Position numbers and translations under genes: made by a program. A stretch of DNA of 63,713 bases from NCBI GenBank assembly GCA_964473525.1, contig CAYYPK010000037.1, positions 1 through 63,713 of the forward strand. The letters are read 5' to 3'. Every line of letters starts with the position of its first letter. Position 1 is the first letter of the stretch. The notes below the pieces were generated by a model that saw nothing but the letters and a program-made list of their open reading frames with translations, had not been told where the DNA came from and searched no databases. Positions 9,248 through 24,200 of the stretch are shown here, piece by piece. The stretch comes from GCA-2687025 sp964473525. GTDB taxonomy: Bacteria > Poribacteria > WGA-4E > GCA-2687025.

Positions 9248-12200
9248 CTACTTGAGAATGGTCATCGAGCCTACCGACCGGGCGCCGCCCGCCCGCAGCT
9301 CGTAGAAGTAGACGCCGCTACCGACGCTCTCGCCAAGCCCGTTGCGGCCGTCCCAGTACGCTGCGGCGTCGCGACTGACGTGGTACCCCGCGCGCCGACG
9401 GCCGAGGTCGAGCGTGCGGACGACGCTGCCCTTCACGTCGTAGATCACGAGTGACACGACGGACGCCTCGCTCAACTCGAACGGCAGCCACGTCTCGGGG
9501 TTGAACGGGTTCGGGTAGTTGGGCAACGCGCGCGCGGACGCCGGTCGCGCATCCACTCGGGCAAAGGCGTACGCGTTCACGAGGTTTGGCACGGATACGC
9601 GGTGCGTCCGCGAGATGCCGAGGTGATAGCCCGCCGACGTGATCCAGTCGAACCGCAACGTGTCGCCTTCCTGCACGACGGGCGCGCGGGTAATGTCCGC
9701 GGTCGCCGCGAGGAATCGTCCCTCGGTGATACGCCGCCCGACCATCGCTTCGCCGGTTCGCGTGTTCCATACGCGCAGTTCCGCGTCCGCAGGCAGCGAG
9801 ATGTCGTCGCCGATGTCCGCGACCGCGGCGAACGCCCACACGCCGGACGGAGACGCGTCCAGCGACGGCGCGGCAAGGAGCGTGTCCACAAGCGCGTCGC
9901 CCAGGGCGAGACCCTCGAGCGTGAAGGATGTCGCGGTCGGGAAGTTCACGACGTAGGCGGAACCCGCGTCGATGGCGAAGTCGGCTCCCAGCGTAACGGC
10001 GCCATCGCTGCCGACGAGCGTCTCGTAGATGCCGTCCGTCATCTTCATGACGACCGTGGCGCCCAACTGCACGAGGTGCGACGCGTTCATGCCCGTGGCG
10101 GAGACGTTGATGCTCTCCGACGTCCCGTGGAGGAACAGCGGATCGAGCGTGAGCCCGATCATGCTGAGTCCGGCGGGCATGTCGTAGACGAACTCACGCG
10201 CGTCGGACTGGATGTCGCGATCCACGGCGAACACGACGGATGCGGTCACCGCGTCCGTGGCGCGCACGCCGTCCTCGTCGACCAGTGCGACGTAGACCTT
10301 GTACGCCTCGCCGTCGGACAGACCTGAGATCGTGGCGGTGTCCTCTTCGACGAGTTCCCCGTCGGACGTGTCGGACGCGAGGAAGTCGGAGCCGAGCTTC
10401 CAGCGCCAGCCACCCACGTGGTTCGCGATGGATACCACGACGTCGACCGAGGTCGTACCGGCGGCGAACTCCTCGGAGTCTGTCGGCGACACGATGGACA
10501 GCGACGCGTCCGCGTCGTCGTTGAGGATCGTGACGGAAGCCTGACCGTCGGTAACGGTCGCATTCGCCACGGCGCTCAGGGTGACGAGGAAGGTCTCGTC
10601 GTCTTCCGCGAGAACGTCGTCCACGAGGGTCACGTCGACGGTAGCGGACGTCGTGCCGGGCTCGAAGGTAAGGGAACCCGACGCGGCTTCGTAGTCGTCG
10701 CCTGCGGACGCCGTGGAGTTCGCCGTCGCGTAGTTCACCGTCACGGTCTGCTCGGTCTCGCCTGTCAGCGCCACCGTGAGCGTCGCCGTTGTGTCCGTGC
10801 CTTCCGTGACCTCTACGTCTGCGATCGCCAGCGTGGGTAGCGCGTCGTCGTTGAGGATCGTCGCCGTGACGGTGTCGGTCGTCAGCGTGACGCCGCGCCC
10901 GGTAACGTCGCTCAGCGCGATGTCCACCGTCTCGTCGGCCTCGTTCGCGGTGTCGCCGTTCACGGTCAGGTCGATGGACGCGGTCGTCTCGCCAGCCGCG
11001 AGCGTCAGCGTGGTCGACGTGATAGCGACGTAGTCCGTCCCAGCCGTCGCCGTCGCGTCCGCAGCGGCGTAGTCGACCGTGATGGTCTGCTCGCTCTCGC
11101 CGGAGAGCGCCACGCCGAGGGAGATCGTCGTAGTGTCCGCGTCACCCTCGGAGGCCTCTGCGGACGCGACGGTCAGCGTGACGTCGTCGTTGTCCACGAT
11201 GACGCCCATCGCCGTGTCATCGGTGATCGTCAGCGACGTGGCGTCCGGGTTCGTAATCGTCACGTCGACAGACTCGTCCGCCTCGTTGATCGTGTCCGCC
11301 AGCACCGCCAGGTCGAACGTCAGCGAGGTGTCTCCTGGCGAGAACGTCACCGTCGTGTCGGTTGGCGCGGTGTAGTCGGTTCCTTCCGTCGCGCCGTCGG
11401 TGGAGGCCGCTCCCACCGCGATGTCGAGCGAGATCGTCTGCTCGCTGACACCCGAGAGCGTGACCTCGAACGACAGCGTGACGTCCGACGAGTCACCCTC
11501 AGTGACGGACGCGTCCGCGATGGACACAGTGAGCGACTCGCCGTCGACGATCGTGCCGACGCCGGTATCGTCATCGATCGTCACGCCTCGCCCCGTGGCG
11601 TTCGTCAGGACGAGTTCGTACGTCTCATCGCCCTCGTGCACCGTATCGTCCAGGATGGTGACGTCGAGCGTCTGTGTCACGCTACCAGCGTCGAAGGTGA
11701 TCGTCTGGGGAGTCGTGACGCTAAAGTCCGAATCCACGGTCGCGGACGCTGTGCCAGAACCGGCGACATCGACATCCACCGCTACTGTCTGCTCGCTGGC
11801 GCCGGAGAGCGTGAGCGTGAACGTGGCGACGCCTGCCGCGTCGTCCTCCGCGATGGACACGTCATCGACCGACAGCGTCACGTCGTCGTTGTCGGCGATC
11901 GTGACCGTCGCGGCGTCGACACCCACCGTTACACCGCGACCCGACGGCGCGGATACGACGATGCTGAAGGTCTCGTCGTCCTCGTTCACCGTGTCGCCGT
12001 AGACGGAAAGATCGGTGGCGAGCGTCTCGGTAGCATCCTCGAAACCCGTCGTACCGTCGGGGTAGAACGTGTATGTCCCAGCTATGTCGCCATAGTCGGA
12101 GCCGTCCGTCGCGGTGTCGCTGTATGTCTCGACGTCCACCGTGATGGTCTGCTCGGTTTCCCCGCTAAGCGTCAGGGGCAACGCGACCGTCTGCGTGTCG

Positions 12201-15200
12201 CCATCGTCCGTTTCCGTGACGGACACGTCGGCGAGGTCGATGGTGATGTCATCGTCGTCGGCGATGGTGACTACCGCGCTGTCTACGGCTAGTGTGACGC
12301 CCTCGCCCGCCGCGCTGCTCAGCGTCAGCGTGAACGTCTCGTCGTCCTCATTCACCGCGTCGTCCACGATCTCGAAGCCGATCGTTTGGTCCGTTGACCC
12401 GGCGTCGAACGTGGCCGTTCCCGATATGGAGCCGTAGTCCGCCGCGTCGGACGCCGTGACGTCCGCTGTCGCGTAGTCCACGGTGATCGCCTGGTCGCTC
12501 GCCTGACTCAGCGAGATGGTGACGGACCCCTCGCCGGCGCTCTCCGCGACGACCACATCCGCGATACTCAGGGACAAGCCATCATCGTCGAGGATCGTCG
12601 CGGTCGCAGCGTCCGTAGCGATCGTCACGCCGCGCCCGGTGGCCGTGGAGATCGACGCCGTGAACGTCTCGGTGGCTTCGTTGATCGCGTCGTCGGTGAG
12701 TGTGACCGCTACCGTCAGCGAGTCGGTTTCGGTGTCGAGGGTCGCTGCCGTAAGGGTCACGGCGGTGTAGTCATCTGGGCTCAGCGCGTCACCGTCCGCC
12801 GTCGCGAAGTCGAACGTCACGACCTGCTCCGTGTCACCAGACGCTGTCACGGTGAATTCGGCTGTCTCGTCCGCCTCGGACACGGTGATGTCGGATATGG
12901 ACAGAGTGATGTCGTCGTCGTCAACAATCGTCACCGTCGCCGTGTCGGTTGATAGCGCGGCGCTCCCTGCGTTCGACAGGGTCACGGTGAACGTCTCGTC
13001 GTCTTCGTTGACGGCGTCGTCCGTCAGCGCGATGTCGACCGACGCCGACGTGTTCCCGGCGGCCACCGTGAGCGTGGTTGCCGTCGTCGCCGTGTAGTCG
13101 GCGCCACTGGTCGCCGTGCCGTCCGCCGTGGTGACATCCACCGTCACAGACTGCGCGGAGGTCGCGGACAGGGAGACCGTCAGCGTCGCCACGCCGTCGG
13201 CCTCTGCTACCTCGACATCCGTGATGCTGAGCAGCGGCAAGCTCGTTACGGTTATCGACACGGTGACCGTGTCGCTGTCGACGTTGCCGTCGGTGACGAG
13301 GTACTCGAAGGTGTCGACGCCGTCGAATCCGCTCGGGGGCACGTAGGTCGCCGTCCCAAGCGTGTCGGACGGGTCTGCGTCCGTGAGCGTGATGAGACCC
13401 CCGTTTGCGGTCGTACCCGTCGTGCTGTCGCCGTCGGACAACCGGAAGCCGAGGGCGGTAGAGTCCGAGTCGACCCCGGACAGAGCGATCTCCAGGGTGT
13501 CGCCCTCCGAGACCGTGAGGGGATCGATCTCGTTCGCCGTCGGCGGGTCATCAACAGCGTCGACGACCACTGTGACGGTCGTTGCGTCGCTATCCAGCGA
13601 GCCGTCACTGGCGACGTATTCGAACGTGTCCGTGCCGTTGTAGTCTGCCGCTGGCGTGTAGGTCGCCGTCGCCTGGTCGTCGGCCGTGGCGCCGATGGCG
13701 ACCGTGCCGCCGTTCGTCGTCACAACGTCCGTCGTCACGCCCTGCGCGCCATCCCATAGCAGTACGGTGATGGTGTCGCCCTCGGCGTCCGTGCCGCTCA
13801 GGACGATGTCCAGAGGCACGTCCTCGCTGGTTTCCGCGCTGACGGCGCTAGTGAGGGGCGCGTCGTTCACGGAGTTGACGGTGAGATACACGGTGGCGAC
13901 ATCGGAATCCACGGCGCCATCGTTGACGACGTATTCGAAGGAGTCCTCACCCGCGTAGTCGCCCAGAGGCGTGTACGTCGCCGTCGCCTGGTCGTCCGCC
14001 GTGGCCGCGATCGTGACCGTGCCGCCGCTTGCCGTCGTGATGGATGCGGCTGTCGATGCCTCGCCATCCCACAGCAGGACGGTCAGAGCGTCACCCTCTG
14101 GATCGCTCCCCGTCAGCGTGATGTCGAGTGCGATGTCCTCGTCGGTCGTGGCCTCGACATCGGAGGCCATCGGCGCGTCGTTCGAGGCTACTACCGTCAC
14201 CGTCACCGTCGCGAGTTCGCTCTCCGCGTTGCCGTCGTCCACGATGTATTGGAACGAGTCGGAGCCGCTGTAGTCCGCGGCTGGCGTGTACGTCGCGGTG
14301 ACGTAGTCGACGCCAGGTGTGTCGGCGCTGCCGAGGAGGCGAATGGCGTCCACTTCCTCCGCTGCGGATCGGTTCGTATCCGTGTCGATCCAGACGCGCA
14401 ACCCGTTGACGAGGAAAGTGGTCCTCGGCCACGACACCTGGAAGTCGGCTGGCGCGCCTGTGGCGCTTGTGTCGGAGCCGGACCATACCGTGTATGGCGC
14501 GCCACCAACGTCAATGACGTCGACCTGGTAGACGAAGCCGTTACCGTAGGTCTCCGTGATGACAGCGCCCTCGGCGTACACCGAGGTGTCGAAGCCGACC
14601 GTGATGTATTCGATCCCGCCATTTGCCGTCGCGGGCGACCATGCGGTCGCGAAGTCGCCGTACGTCTCCGTGTCCGGCTCGAAGAGCGCCTGAATGGCGC
14701 CCCAACTGCTCGAACTGTACTCACTGCTGAAGTCCAGGACGCTCGTCGCGTACTGATCGACCGTCACGCCGTCGTCGCCCGTAATGGGGAGGTCGGTCGC
14801 GCCCAGGGTCACGGCAGCGCCGTTGGCCGTCGTGAGCGTCGATACCTGCGCGCTGGAGTCGTCCACGAGGTAGAGCGAGAGCGCGTCGAAGTCGGGATCA
14901 GCAGCCGTTAGCGCGATGTCGACCGGGACGTCCTCGCTGGTCTGCGCCGCGACATCCGCGCCAGCTGGCGCGTCGTTCGTCGCCGTCACGGTGATCGTGA
15001 CGACGGCGGTGGAGCTGTCCTCCGTGCCGTCGTTCACCAGGTATTCGAACTCGTCCTGCCCGGCGAATTCAGCCGGAGGCGTGTAGGTCACGGACGCCTG
15101 ATCGCTCGTGGACCCACCGATGCCCACGGCGCCGCCCTCTGCCGTGAAGATGGTTCCCGTGACGCCCTGCGCGCCGTCCCACAGCAGCACGGTCAGGGCG

Positions 15201-18200
15201 TCGAGGTCGTCGTCGAAGCCGGTGAGCGTGAACGTGACGGACGTGTCCTCCGAGGTCTCGTACGCGTCGCTGAGGACGACCGGCGCGTCGTTGACGGCGT
15301 CCACCGTGATGCTGACCGTCTCGACGGCGCTGTCTAGCTCGCCGTCGCTCACGATGAAGTCGAACGAATCCTCGCCGCTGTAGTCGGCCGGTGGCGTGTA
15401 CGTCGCGGTCGCCTGATCCGCCGTCGTCGCGCCAATCGAAACCGTGCCGCCCGCCGGTGTCGTCACGTCGGCCGTACTGCCTTGGGTCCCATCCCACAGC
15501 AGGACAGTGACCGCGTCTCCATCCGCGTCCGTCCCTCCCAGGACGATGTCGGCGAACCCGTCCTCGGAGAGCGTTGCCGTAGTTGGCGTAGCCGCGGGGG
15601 CATCGCCAACGGCGTCCACCGTGATGCTAACCGTCTCGACGGCGCTGTCGAGGGCTCCGTCGCTGACGATGAAGTCGAAGGTGTCCTCGCCGTAGTAGTC
15701 CGTCGGCGGGGTGTACGTCGCAGTGGCGCTGCTGTCCGTCGTGTCCGCGTCCGCGAGGGATACGACGCCGCCGCTGGCGGAGACGATGTCCGTCGTCACG
15801 CCCTGCGCCCCGTCCCACAGCAGTACTGTCAGGACGTTGCCGTCGACATCGGTTCCGGTTAGTGAGACGTCCACCGCCGTGTCCTCGGATGTCGTGGTCG
15901 TCGCGGCAGTCGCCACGGGCGCGTCGTTCGTGGACGTGACCGTCACGCTAACGGTGACAGACGCGCTCTGCGATGTCCCGTCGTCAACGATGAAGTCGAA
16001 GGTGTCCACGCCGTCGAAGTCCGCCGGCGGGGAGTACGTCGCCGTCGCCGTGTTGTCCGTGGTGTCGGCGTCGGTTAGCACGACGCTGCCCAGGTTCGCC
16101 GTGGTGAGCACGAGCAGAGGCGGATTCGACACGCCGTCGTACAGCGAGAACGTAAGCTCGGCGGTATCGATGTCCGAGCCGGTAAGCGAGATGTCCACCG
16201 TCGCCGCTTCGGCCACCGTGAACGGCCCGACGGGGTCGTCCGCGACCGGTGCGTCGTCTACGGCTTCGACCGTGATCGTCGCTGTCGCGGTCTCGCTGTC
16301 GACCGCTCCATCGTTCACGAGGAACTCGAAGCTGTCGGTCCCATCGAAGTCGGCGGGCGGCGTGTACGTCGCCGTCGCAAGGTCGCCGGAGGTCGCGCCG
16401 ATCGAGACCACCCCGCCGTTGGCGGAGGCGATGTCCGTCGTCACGCCCTGCGCGCCGTCCCAAAGCAAGACCGTCAGGCTGTCGCCGTCGATGTCTGACC
16501 CGGTGAGGTCCAGCGTTAGCGCGGTGTCCTCGGAGGTCGTGGCCTCGGTCGCTGTTGCTGCCGGGGCGTCGTTGGCCGCCTCCACCGTAACGGTGACCGT
16601 CGCGGTCGCGCCATCGAGGGCGCCATCGTTCGCGAGGAACTCAAACGTGTCGGCGCCCACGAAGTCCGCGGCTGGCACGTATGTAGCCGTAGCTACATCC
16701 GCCGTGGTGGCGCCGACGGACACGGTTCCGCCGTTCGTCGTCGTGACCGGGCCGACGGTGCTGAACTCCACGTCCCAAAGGAGCAGCGTCAGGGCGTCAC
16801 CTTCGACGTCCGAGCCGCTTAGGGAGATGTCGAGCTGAGTGTCTTCCGTCGTCGTCACGGTTAGCGCAGCGACCGTGGGCTCGTCGTTGACGGCGCTGAC
16901 GGTGACCGTGACGGTGGCCGTGGCGCTGTCGGTCGTCCCATCGTTCACGACGTACTCGAACGTGTCCGACCCGGCAAAGTCCTGCGCTGGCGTGTACGTT
17001 GCCGTCGCAGCGTCTTCGGCAGTGGCGCCGATCGAGACCGTACCTCCGTTGGCGGACGTGATGTCCGCTGAGGTTCCGGCGGCGCCGTCCCACAGAAGCA
17101 CGGTGAGCAGATCGCCGTCGGCGTCGCTACCCGTCAGGAAGACCGTCGTCGCCGTATCCTCGCTCGTCGTGGCGGTCTCAGCGGTCACCGTCGGTTCGTC
17201 GTTCACCGCATCGACCGTGACCGTGACGGTCGCGATAGCGCTGTCAGACACGCCGTCGTTCACGATGAACTCGAAGGTATCGTCGCCGTAGAACTGAGCT
17301 GGCGGAGTGTACGTTGCCGTAGCTTGGTCGGCCGACGTCGCCCCGATGGACACTGTGCCGCCGTTTGCCGAGACGGTATCCGACGTGACGCCCACCTCGC
17401 CGTCCCACAACAGCACGGTGATGGCGTCGCCGTCGGCGTCCACGCCCGTCAGGACGACATCTATCGCTGTCTCCTCCGCGGTCGTCGCCGTCGTGTCCGT
17501 GGCGACCGGCGCATCGGCGACGGCGCTGACGGTGACCGTGACCGTCGCGGTGGCGCTGTCCAGCGTGCCGTCGTTCACGATGAAGAGGAACGTGTCCGTG
17601 CCGTTGAAGTCCACTGGCGGCGTGTAGAGGGCCGTGGCGGCATTGTCAGACGTGTCCGCGTCCGTCAGCGAGACGACGCCGCCGTTTAGCGACGCGATGT
17701 CCGTCGTAACGCCTCCCTGGCCGTCCCATAGGAAGAACGAGAGGATGTCGCCGTCCAGGTCATTACCCGTGATGGGGATGCTGACGGCGATGTCCTCGTC
17801 GGTCGCGCTCGTCGTGTCGTCCGCCGTCGAGCTGTCGTTCACCGGGACGACCGTGACGACGAAGTCTTGAGAATACGCGTTGGCGTTGGGACTGACGGAG
17901 CTGCCGTCATCGACCGCGCTGACCGTGATGGTCGCCGTGCCGTTAACGGTCGCCTCGGGTTGGAAGGTCAGCGTCCACGTGTCGCCGCTGCCGCTCAGAG
18001 TCGGGTCGGGTATGAGAGAGGGGTCGGAACTGGTCGCGGTCAGCGCAACCGTCTGCGTCGACTCGTCGGATGGGCCGGAGCTTACCGTCGAGATCAGCAC
18101 GGAGACGGGGTCGGAGTCCTCACTCGCCGTCACGTCCTCGATGAAGTCGAAGCTTGGGGCATCGTCGACGGCCGTAATCGTGACGTCGAACGTCTGCTGC

Positions 18201-21200
18201 ACCTGGTTCGCGTTCGGCGATACGGACGAACCCGTGTCCGTTACCGATGCAACGACCGTGACGACGCCATTCGCGTCCGCCGTCGGCGTGAACGTCATGT
18301 CGTAACCGGTCTCGGACGCGTCGATGCTGAACGAGGAGATCACCGTCGGGTTCAGGCTAGCGGCGGTAAACGACAGCGTCTGGCCCGCCTCGTCGACGCC
18401 GCCGCCCGGGCCTACCTCGCCGAGGTTGATGGTCGTCAGACCGGCGTCCTCGTCGATGGTGATGTCGGCGATGGTTTCAAGTGTTGGCACGTCGTCGATG
18501 GCGGTCACGGTGATGTCGAAGGTCTGCGTCGCCGTGGAGACGTCGGACGCGCCCTGCGTCGGCCCACCGTCGTAGCCGACAACGGTGATCGTGACGGTCC
18601 CGGCTGCGTCAGCCACTGGCGCGTACGCCAGCGTCTGCGACGAGCCCGACCCTGTGAGCGTCGGGTCCGGCACGATGGTCGGGTCGCTGCTGGTAACCGT
18701 GAGGACCACAGCCTGGCTCGCGGCCTCGTCGTCGCCTCCGCCCACATCTATGGAGGTGATGTCGAGCGTGCCGCCTGCGGAGTCTTCATCGATGGTCAGG
18801 TCCGCGACGGCGTCGAACGACGGCGCGTCGTTCACAGCGTTCACGGTGATGTCGAACGTCTTCGTCAGCGCGTTGACGTTGGGCGCCGTGCCTGACCCTG
18901 TGTCCGTGCCGGTGAGGGTGATCGTGACCGTGCCGTTCGCCTCGGCCACGGGCGTGTAGACGACTGTGCCTAGCGTGCCGCTAGTCGACACGGCGGGGTC
19001 CGGCACGATGGTCGGGTCGCTACTGGTCGCGGTGAATATCACGGACTGAGACGCCTCGTCAGTGCCGCCCCCGGGCTCGACTCCCGTGATGCTCACCGTC
19101 GATAGACCCGCGTCCTCGTCGACGGACACAGCGGCAACGTCGTCGAACAGGGGCGCATCGTTCAGCGCGCTAACCAGGAACGTGAAGGTCTGCGAATACG
19201 TGTCGACGTCCAACCCGCCGGCCGTGCCACCGTCGTCCGTTGCCGTGACGGTAATCGTGCCGCCGCCGCTAGCGTCCTCGACGGAGTCCACAGTTAGGGT
19301 CCGCGTCGCGCCACTGCCCGTGATCGTGGGATCTGGTACCAGCCCAGGCAGGGAGCTTGTCGCCACGAACGTCACGCTTTGCGCGGCGGTTTCGTCGTCG
19401 CCGCCTCCCGTGGCCACACCGGTGATCGTCACCTCGACCGGGCCGCTGTCCTCATCGAAGGTCAGCGTGGCGATCTCGTCGAACAGCGGCGCGTCGTTCA
19501 CGGCGTTGATGGTGATCGTGAACGTGTCTGTCGTTGTGTTGAACTCCGTCTCGCCGTCGGCGGCTCCGTCGTCCGTCGCGGTCACCGTGATAGTGACGGT
19601 TCCGCTGGTCTCGGCGACGGGGGTGAAGGTGAGCGCCCGCGTGTCGCCCGTGCCGCTGACCGTCGGGTCGGGCACGATCGTCACATCGCTACTCGTCGCG
19701 GTGACCGTGACGGTCTGCGTCAACTCGTCCGCGCCGCCGCCGGCGCTGACAGTGGTGATGCTGACGGGGCTCGGAGTCGCGTCTTCGTCCATCGTCACGT
19801 CGGCAATGGCGTCGAACGATGGAGCGTCGTTCAGCGGGGTTAGCGTGACTGTGAACTGCTCGCCGCCCGTGTTGAAGTGTGTTGCGCCACTGGGTCCGCC
19901 GCTGGCGCCGTCCAGCCCCGTATCGGTTGCAGTGATGAGGATCGTCACGTCACCCGCCGCGTCGGCGGCAGGCGTAAACGTGACTGTCCTCGTGTCCGTC
20001 GTCCCGGTTACGCTCGGCGTGGGTATGAACGCGGAGTTGAGGCTCGTCGCGACCAGCGTGATCGTCTGCACATCCTCGTCCGAGGCGCCCCCGGCGCCAA
20101 CGCCGGTGATCGTTACCGTCGCCTCGCCACTGTCCTCGAACACTGTCACGTCAGCGATCGTATTCAGAATCGGAGCGTCGTCCACGGGGTCGATTTCGAT
20201 GACGACGGTAGATTCCGCTGTTGTGATCGTGCCATCGCTGACCGTGTAGCCGAACTGATCGAGGCCGTTGTAGTCCAGGTTCGGCGTGTAGGCGAAGACC
20301 GGCCCGGCGCCTGTCAGCGTGCCCTGCGTCGGCGGCGTCGTGATCGCGAACGTGACGGCATCCCCACCTGGGTCGGCGCCCGGCAGCGTGATCTCGGAGA
20401 CGATGTCCTCTTCGATGTTCACGTGCTGCGTCGTGACGCGCACGTTGTCGAGACCCCAGCTCTCGTTGCTGACCCCTTCGAGCCCAGACCCGGTGAACGT
20501 GTACGTCAGCGTGTCCGCAGTGTGTGGCACGGTGAAGCTGAAGTGGTACACCGAGTCACCGAAGTACGAGAACCCGAGCGAGTTGGATTCGACGGCGCCC
20601 CGCTTGAGAGGGTTGTTGCCACCGGGGTAGCTACCCGGATACGACTGACGCCAGTTGCCTGAGAAGAAGCTCCAGAAGCTGAGCGGCACGTTGGAGAAGG
20701 TCGTCTGCAGCAGCGTCGACCCGTCCGCCTGGATCTTCCACACGTCGTTGCCTGCGGAACCGATGCCATCCCACGACTTGTTGATGTATAGGTCGAACTC
20801 AATCGTCACCTCGGCGTGCGCCGGGATGTCCGGCACCGTCAGCGTGACGGCGCTGTTGGCGAACTGCCCGAGATAGCCGCGCGACCCGGAAGGAGTGACC
20901 GAGGTCGTCGGGTTGGACCACACGCCCGTGACGCCACTCTCGAAGTCCTCACTGAGTAGTTCGTGCAGCCCACCGATTTCGGGGTCGAGGTCTGCTGCGG
21001 TAACGCTGGCCGACACGGTCACAGGCGCGCTGATGCTCATCCCGTCGTTGGCGACGATGTCGAACGAGTCGGCGCCGGAGAACGCCAGGAACGGCGCGTA
21101 TGTGGCGACCCCCGTGCTGTTGTCGATCACAAGCGTGCCGCCGAGTGGATCCGCGGCGGACTCGAACGTGACGGCGTCGCCGTCAGGGTCGGTGGCGGTC

Positions 21201-24200
21201 AACGTGATGTCCACCGTCTCGCCGCCCGTCAGCGCCTGTGCGGCGATCGAATCCATCGTGGGCGGGTTGTTGATCTGTAGCGGCAGCGCGTTACCGATGA
21301 CGAGCGTGTTTCCAGCGAAAGCTCCGTTGTTGGCGTTCGCGGTCCGGTCATCGGCGGTCTCATCGCCGTCGAACGACCAATACCCGACCAGACCGGTCTC
21401 TCCGCCCCCGTGCTTCTTCTGGTAAGAGCTGGCGATATGGTCGCCGGTGCGCGAAATCCCCCACACTCGGACCTCGTCTATCTGCCCGTCGAAGGACTGG
21501 CTGTAACCCTCGTGACCGCCGATCCAGAGGTCGTTCGCCCAGTTGATCGCGTCCACGATCGCGCCGTCGCCCACGGCGCTATACACCTGCACGCCGTCAG
21601 CGTAGACGCCGATGTTGCCGCCGACCGAGTCGTACGCGAGCGCCAGGTGCGTCCACGTGTTGAGCGGCGCGACGTACCCGGTGAGCGTTTTGCTCCATCC
21701 CGGCGTCGTGTTTCCAAGAGCGTACCAGATCGTGCCGTCAGGATCGCGGGCGAGGATGTACTCACCCTCCTTGGCGACGATGCCAGCGCCCTCGGTCGCG
21801 TCCTCTCCCGGTCCCGTCGGGTATACCCACGCCTCCATCGTCATGTCACCTGTTAGCGTCAGGGAGGCCGAGGAGCCTACGACGATCGCGTCGCCGACGC
21901 CGTCGAACGCGGCCATAGACCCATCAGGCGCAACCGTCGGTGGGTTAGCGGCCTGCCCGGCGATGTCGGACGCGCTGAGGATGCCGCCCCACACGTTGAG
22001 GTTCGCGACATCGCCGCGGTATGGGAACCAGTCGTTGTTGCTACCGGGCCACGCGTCGCCGGTGTAGCCCAGCCCAATCTGGGAGTACGTCCAGCCGTTC
22101 TGTTCGACGTGGTCGTCGAACGTGCCCACCAGCGACCCGTCCAGGTACAGGTGATGTCGGGCGTTCTCGGCGACGACCGCCGCGTGATGCCACTGCCCGT
22201 CGTTGACCGCGCCCGCGCTCGTCAGGGGCGCGGAGTTCGAGGAACGCCAGACCGCGCCGCGCAGAAGCCCATCTCCGCCAACATACAGCGTAGGCGTCCA
22301 ATTTGACGGCGTGCTCGGATACGCGGCGTCGTTGACCCCGAAGATGACGCCAGAGTCGAGTGTGCGGAACCAAGTGTCGACCGAGAAGACGCCGCCCTGG
22401 TCGAGGATGATGTTGTTGGCCGCCAGTTCGAGGTCATCCACGCCATCGAACGACTGCGTTGGCGTCGGTTGTGTCCACACCATCGCGGCGGGGGCGGTCA
22501 CGAGGAAGCGCAGGGCGTCGAAATCACCGTCGTTGCCCGTGCCGCTGTGCCGCGTGGCGATCAGCGTCAGGCGCGCCCAGCGGGTGCTTGCGGGTGGCGT
22601 TCGCGTGTCGGTCACTTGCACCCACGACGACGGGTTCGCGATCTCGCCCGAGTTGAACGTCGAGGTAACGGAGCCACCCGCGTCAGGATCGCCGTTGTAG
22701 TACTGGAGCAGGACCGTGGACCCGTCCGCTGGCGACTGGTTGTAGGACGTCACGTACCCGTCAAACGTGAAGCTCGCAGAACCAGCCTCGATCTGCTGGG
22801 CGTAGCCTCCAAGGTCAATGTCCTGACGCAGACGGTTGTCGGCGCCAGCGCCAGAAAAGAAGAAGTACGAGCCATCGCGTGGGTAGACGCCGTCGGCCGC
22901 GAGCCGGGAGTACCACCCGCCGGAGAGTTCCTCCCAGCCTGTGAGTGCTGTGTCCTCCGCGCTACCGTTCACCAGCAGGTCGATCCCCGACACGGGCGTG
23001 GGCTCGGTGATCGTCACGGTGGCCGTTGCCGGGGCGCTGGTGTCGATCCCGTCGCTTACCGTGAACGTGAACGTGTCCGTAGCCTCCCCAGTCCCAAGGC
23101 TCACGTAACTTACCGCCGCCAGGTTGTCGGTCGGGAACTCGTCGGTCAGCGCCAGCGCGGCGCCGAGAGCGGATGTCCCGCTCACAAGTTCGAACGTGAG
23201 TAGATCACCGTCGATGGGGTCCGTGCCGGACAGAGTGACGGAGCCGGTGGTGCCGTCGAGGATGCTCGCGGTCACGCCTGTCGAAGCCGTCGGCGTGGTG
23301 TTCTCGACCAATACCTGCGACGACCCGACGATGGTCGCCTCGTTCACGAGCGCGCCGTGGTTCCCGCTGGTGGACAGGTCGGCGGCGGTGACGTCATCGA
23401 AGGGCCAATAGCCGACGAGCCCGGGCAGGGCGGCCGTCTGCGCTACGGTGAGCGTCTTATCGTAGGCGTTCATGACCTCCGTGGCCGACCGCGCGTAGTT
23501 CCACACGCGCACCTCGTCGATGTCACCGTCGAAGCCGTGCGGAGCGCTCTGACGGTTGCCGATGTAGAAGGCATCCTGTCCCACCTCGGCGTCGGAGATC
23601 GTCCCCGTGTGCACGGCGGAGAACACGAGCGTTCCATCCGCGTAGACGTGACTCATGCCGTCCGCGCCAGACCAGGTCCACGTGATGTGGGTCCACACGT
23701 CCTGGGGCGCGACGTGTCCGGTGTCCACCCATGCCCAAGGGACGCTTGTCCCGCCGGTCGCGAAGCGGATCGACCCATCCGGGAAGCGCACCAGTTCGTA
23801 TTCGCCCTCCTTATTGGCGATCATGCCTCCCTCGGCGCCTTCCTCGCCGGGACCGCGTGGGTAGATCCACGCTTCCACCGTCAGCTGGTCTGTCATCGCC
23901 AGCGACGTGTCTGCGCCGGCATCGACGTAATCACCGACACCGTCGAATGTGGCTGTCTGGTTGCCGACGGCAGTGACTGTCACCGTGACGGTCGCCGCCG
24001 CGCTTGTGGCGACGCCGTCAGACACGCTGAAGTCGAACGTGTCGTCGCCGACGCCTCCGGTCGCGGTGTACGTGACGGTCGCCACGCTGTCGGCGACGTC
24101 TGTGTCCGTGAGGGTGAGTGGAACGCCGAAGGCCGAGTTCACTGACACGAGCTCGAACGTGACGGGCGTCGACTCCGCGTCCGACCCAGAGAGCGTGATC

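Noticed and set aside
10500..20200. Regular DNA repeats resembling a CRISPR or satellite array
   Set aside because: Periods of roughly 300-345 bases match 100-115-residue protein domains in one open frame; there are no short identical repeats with unique spacers.
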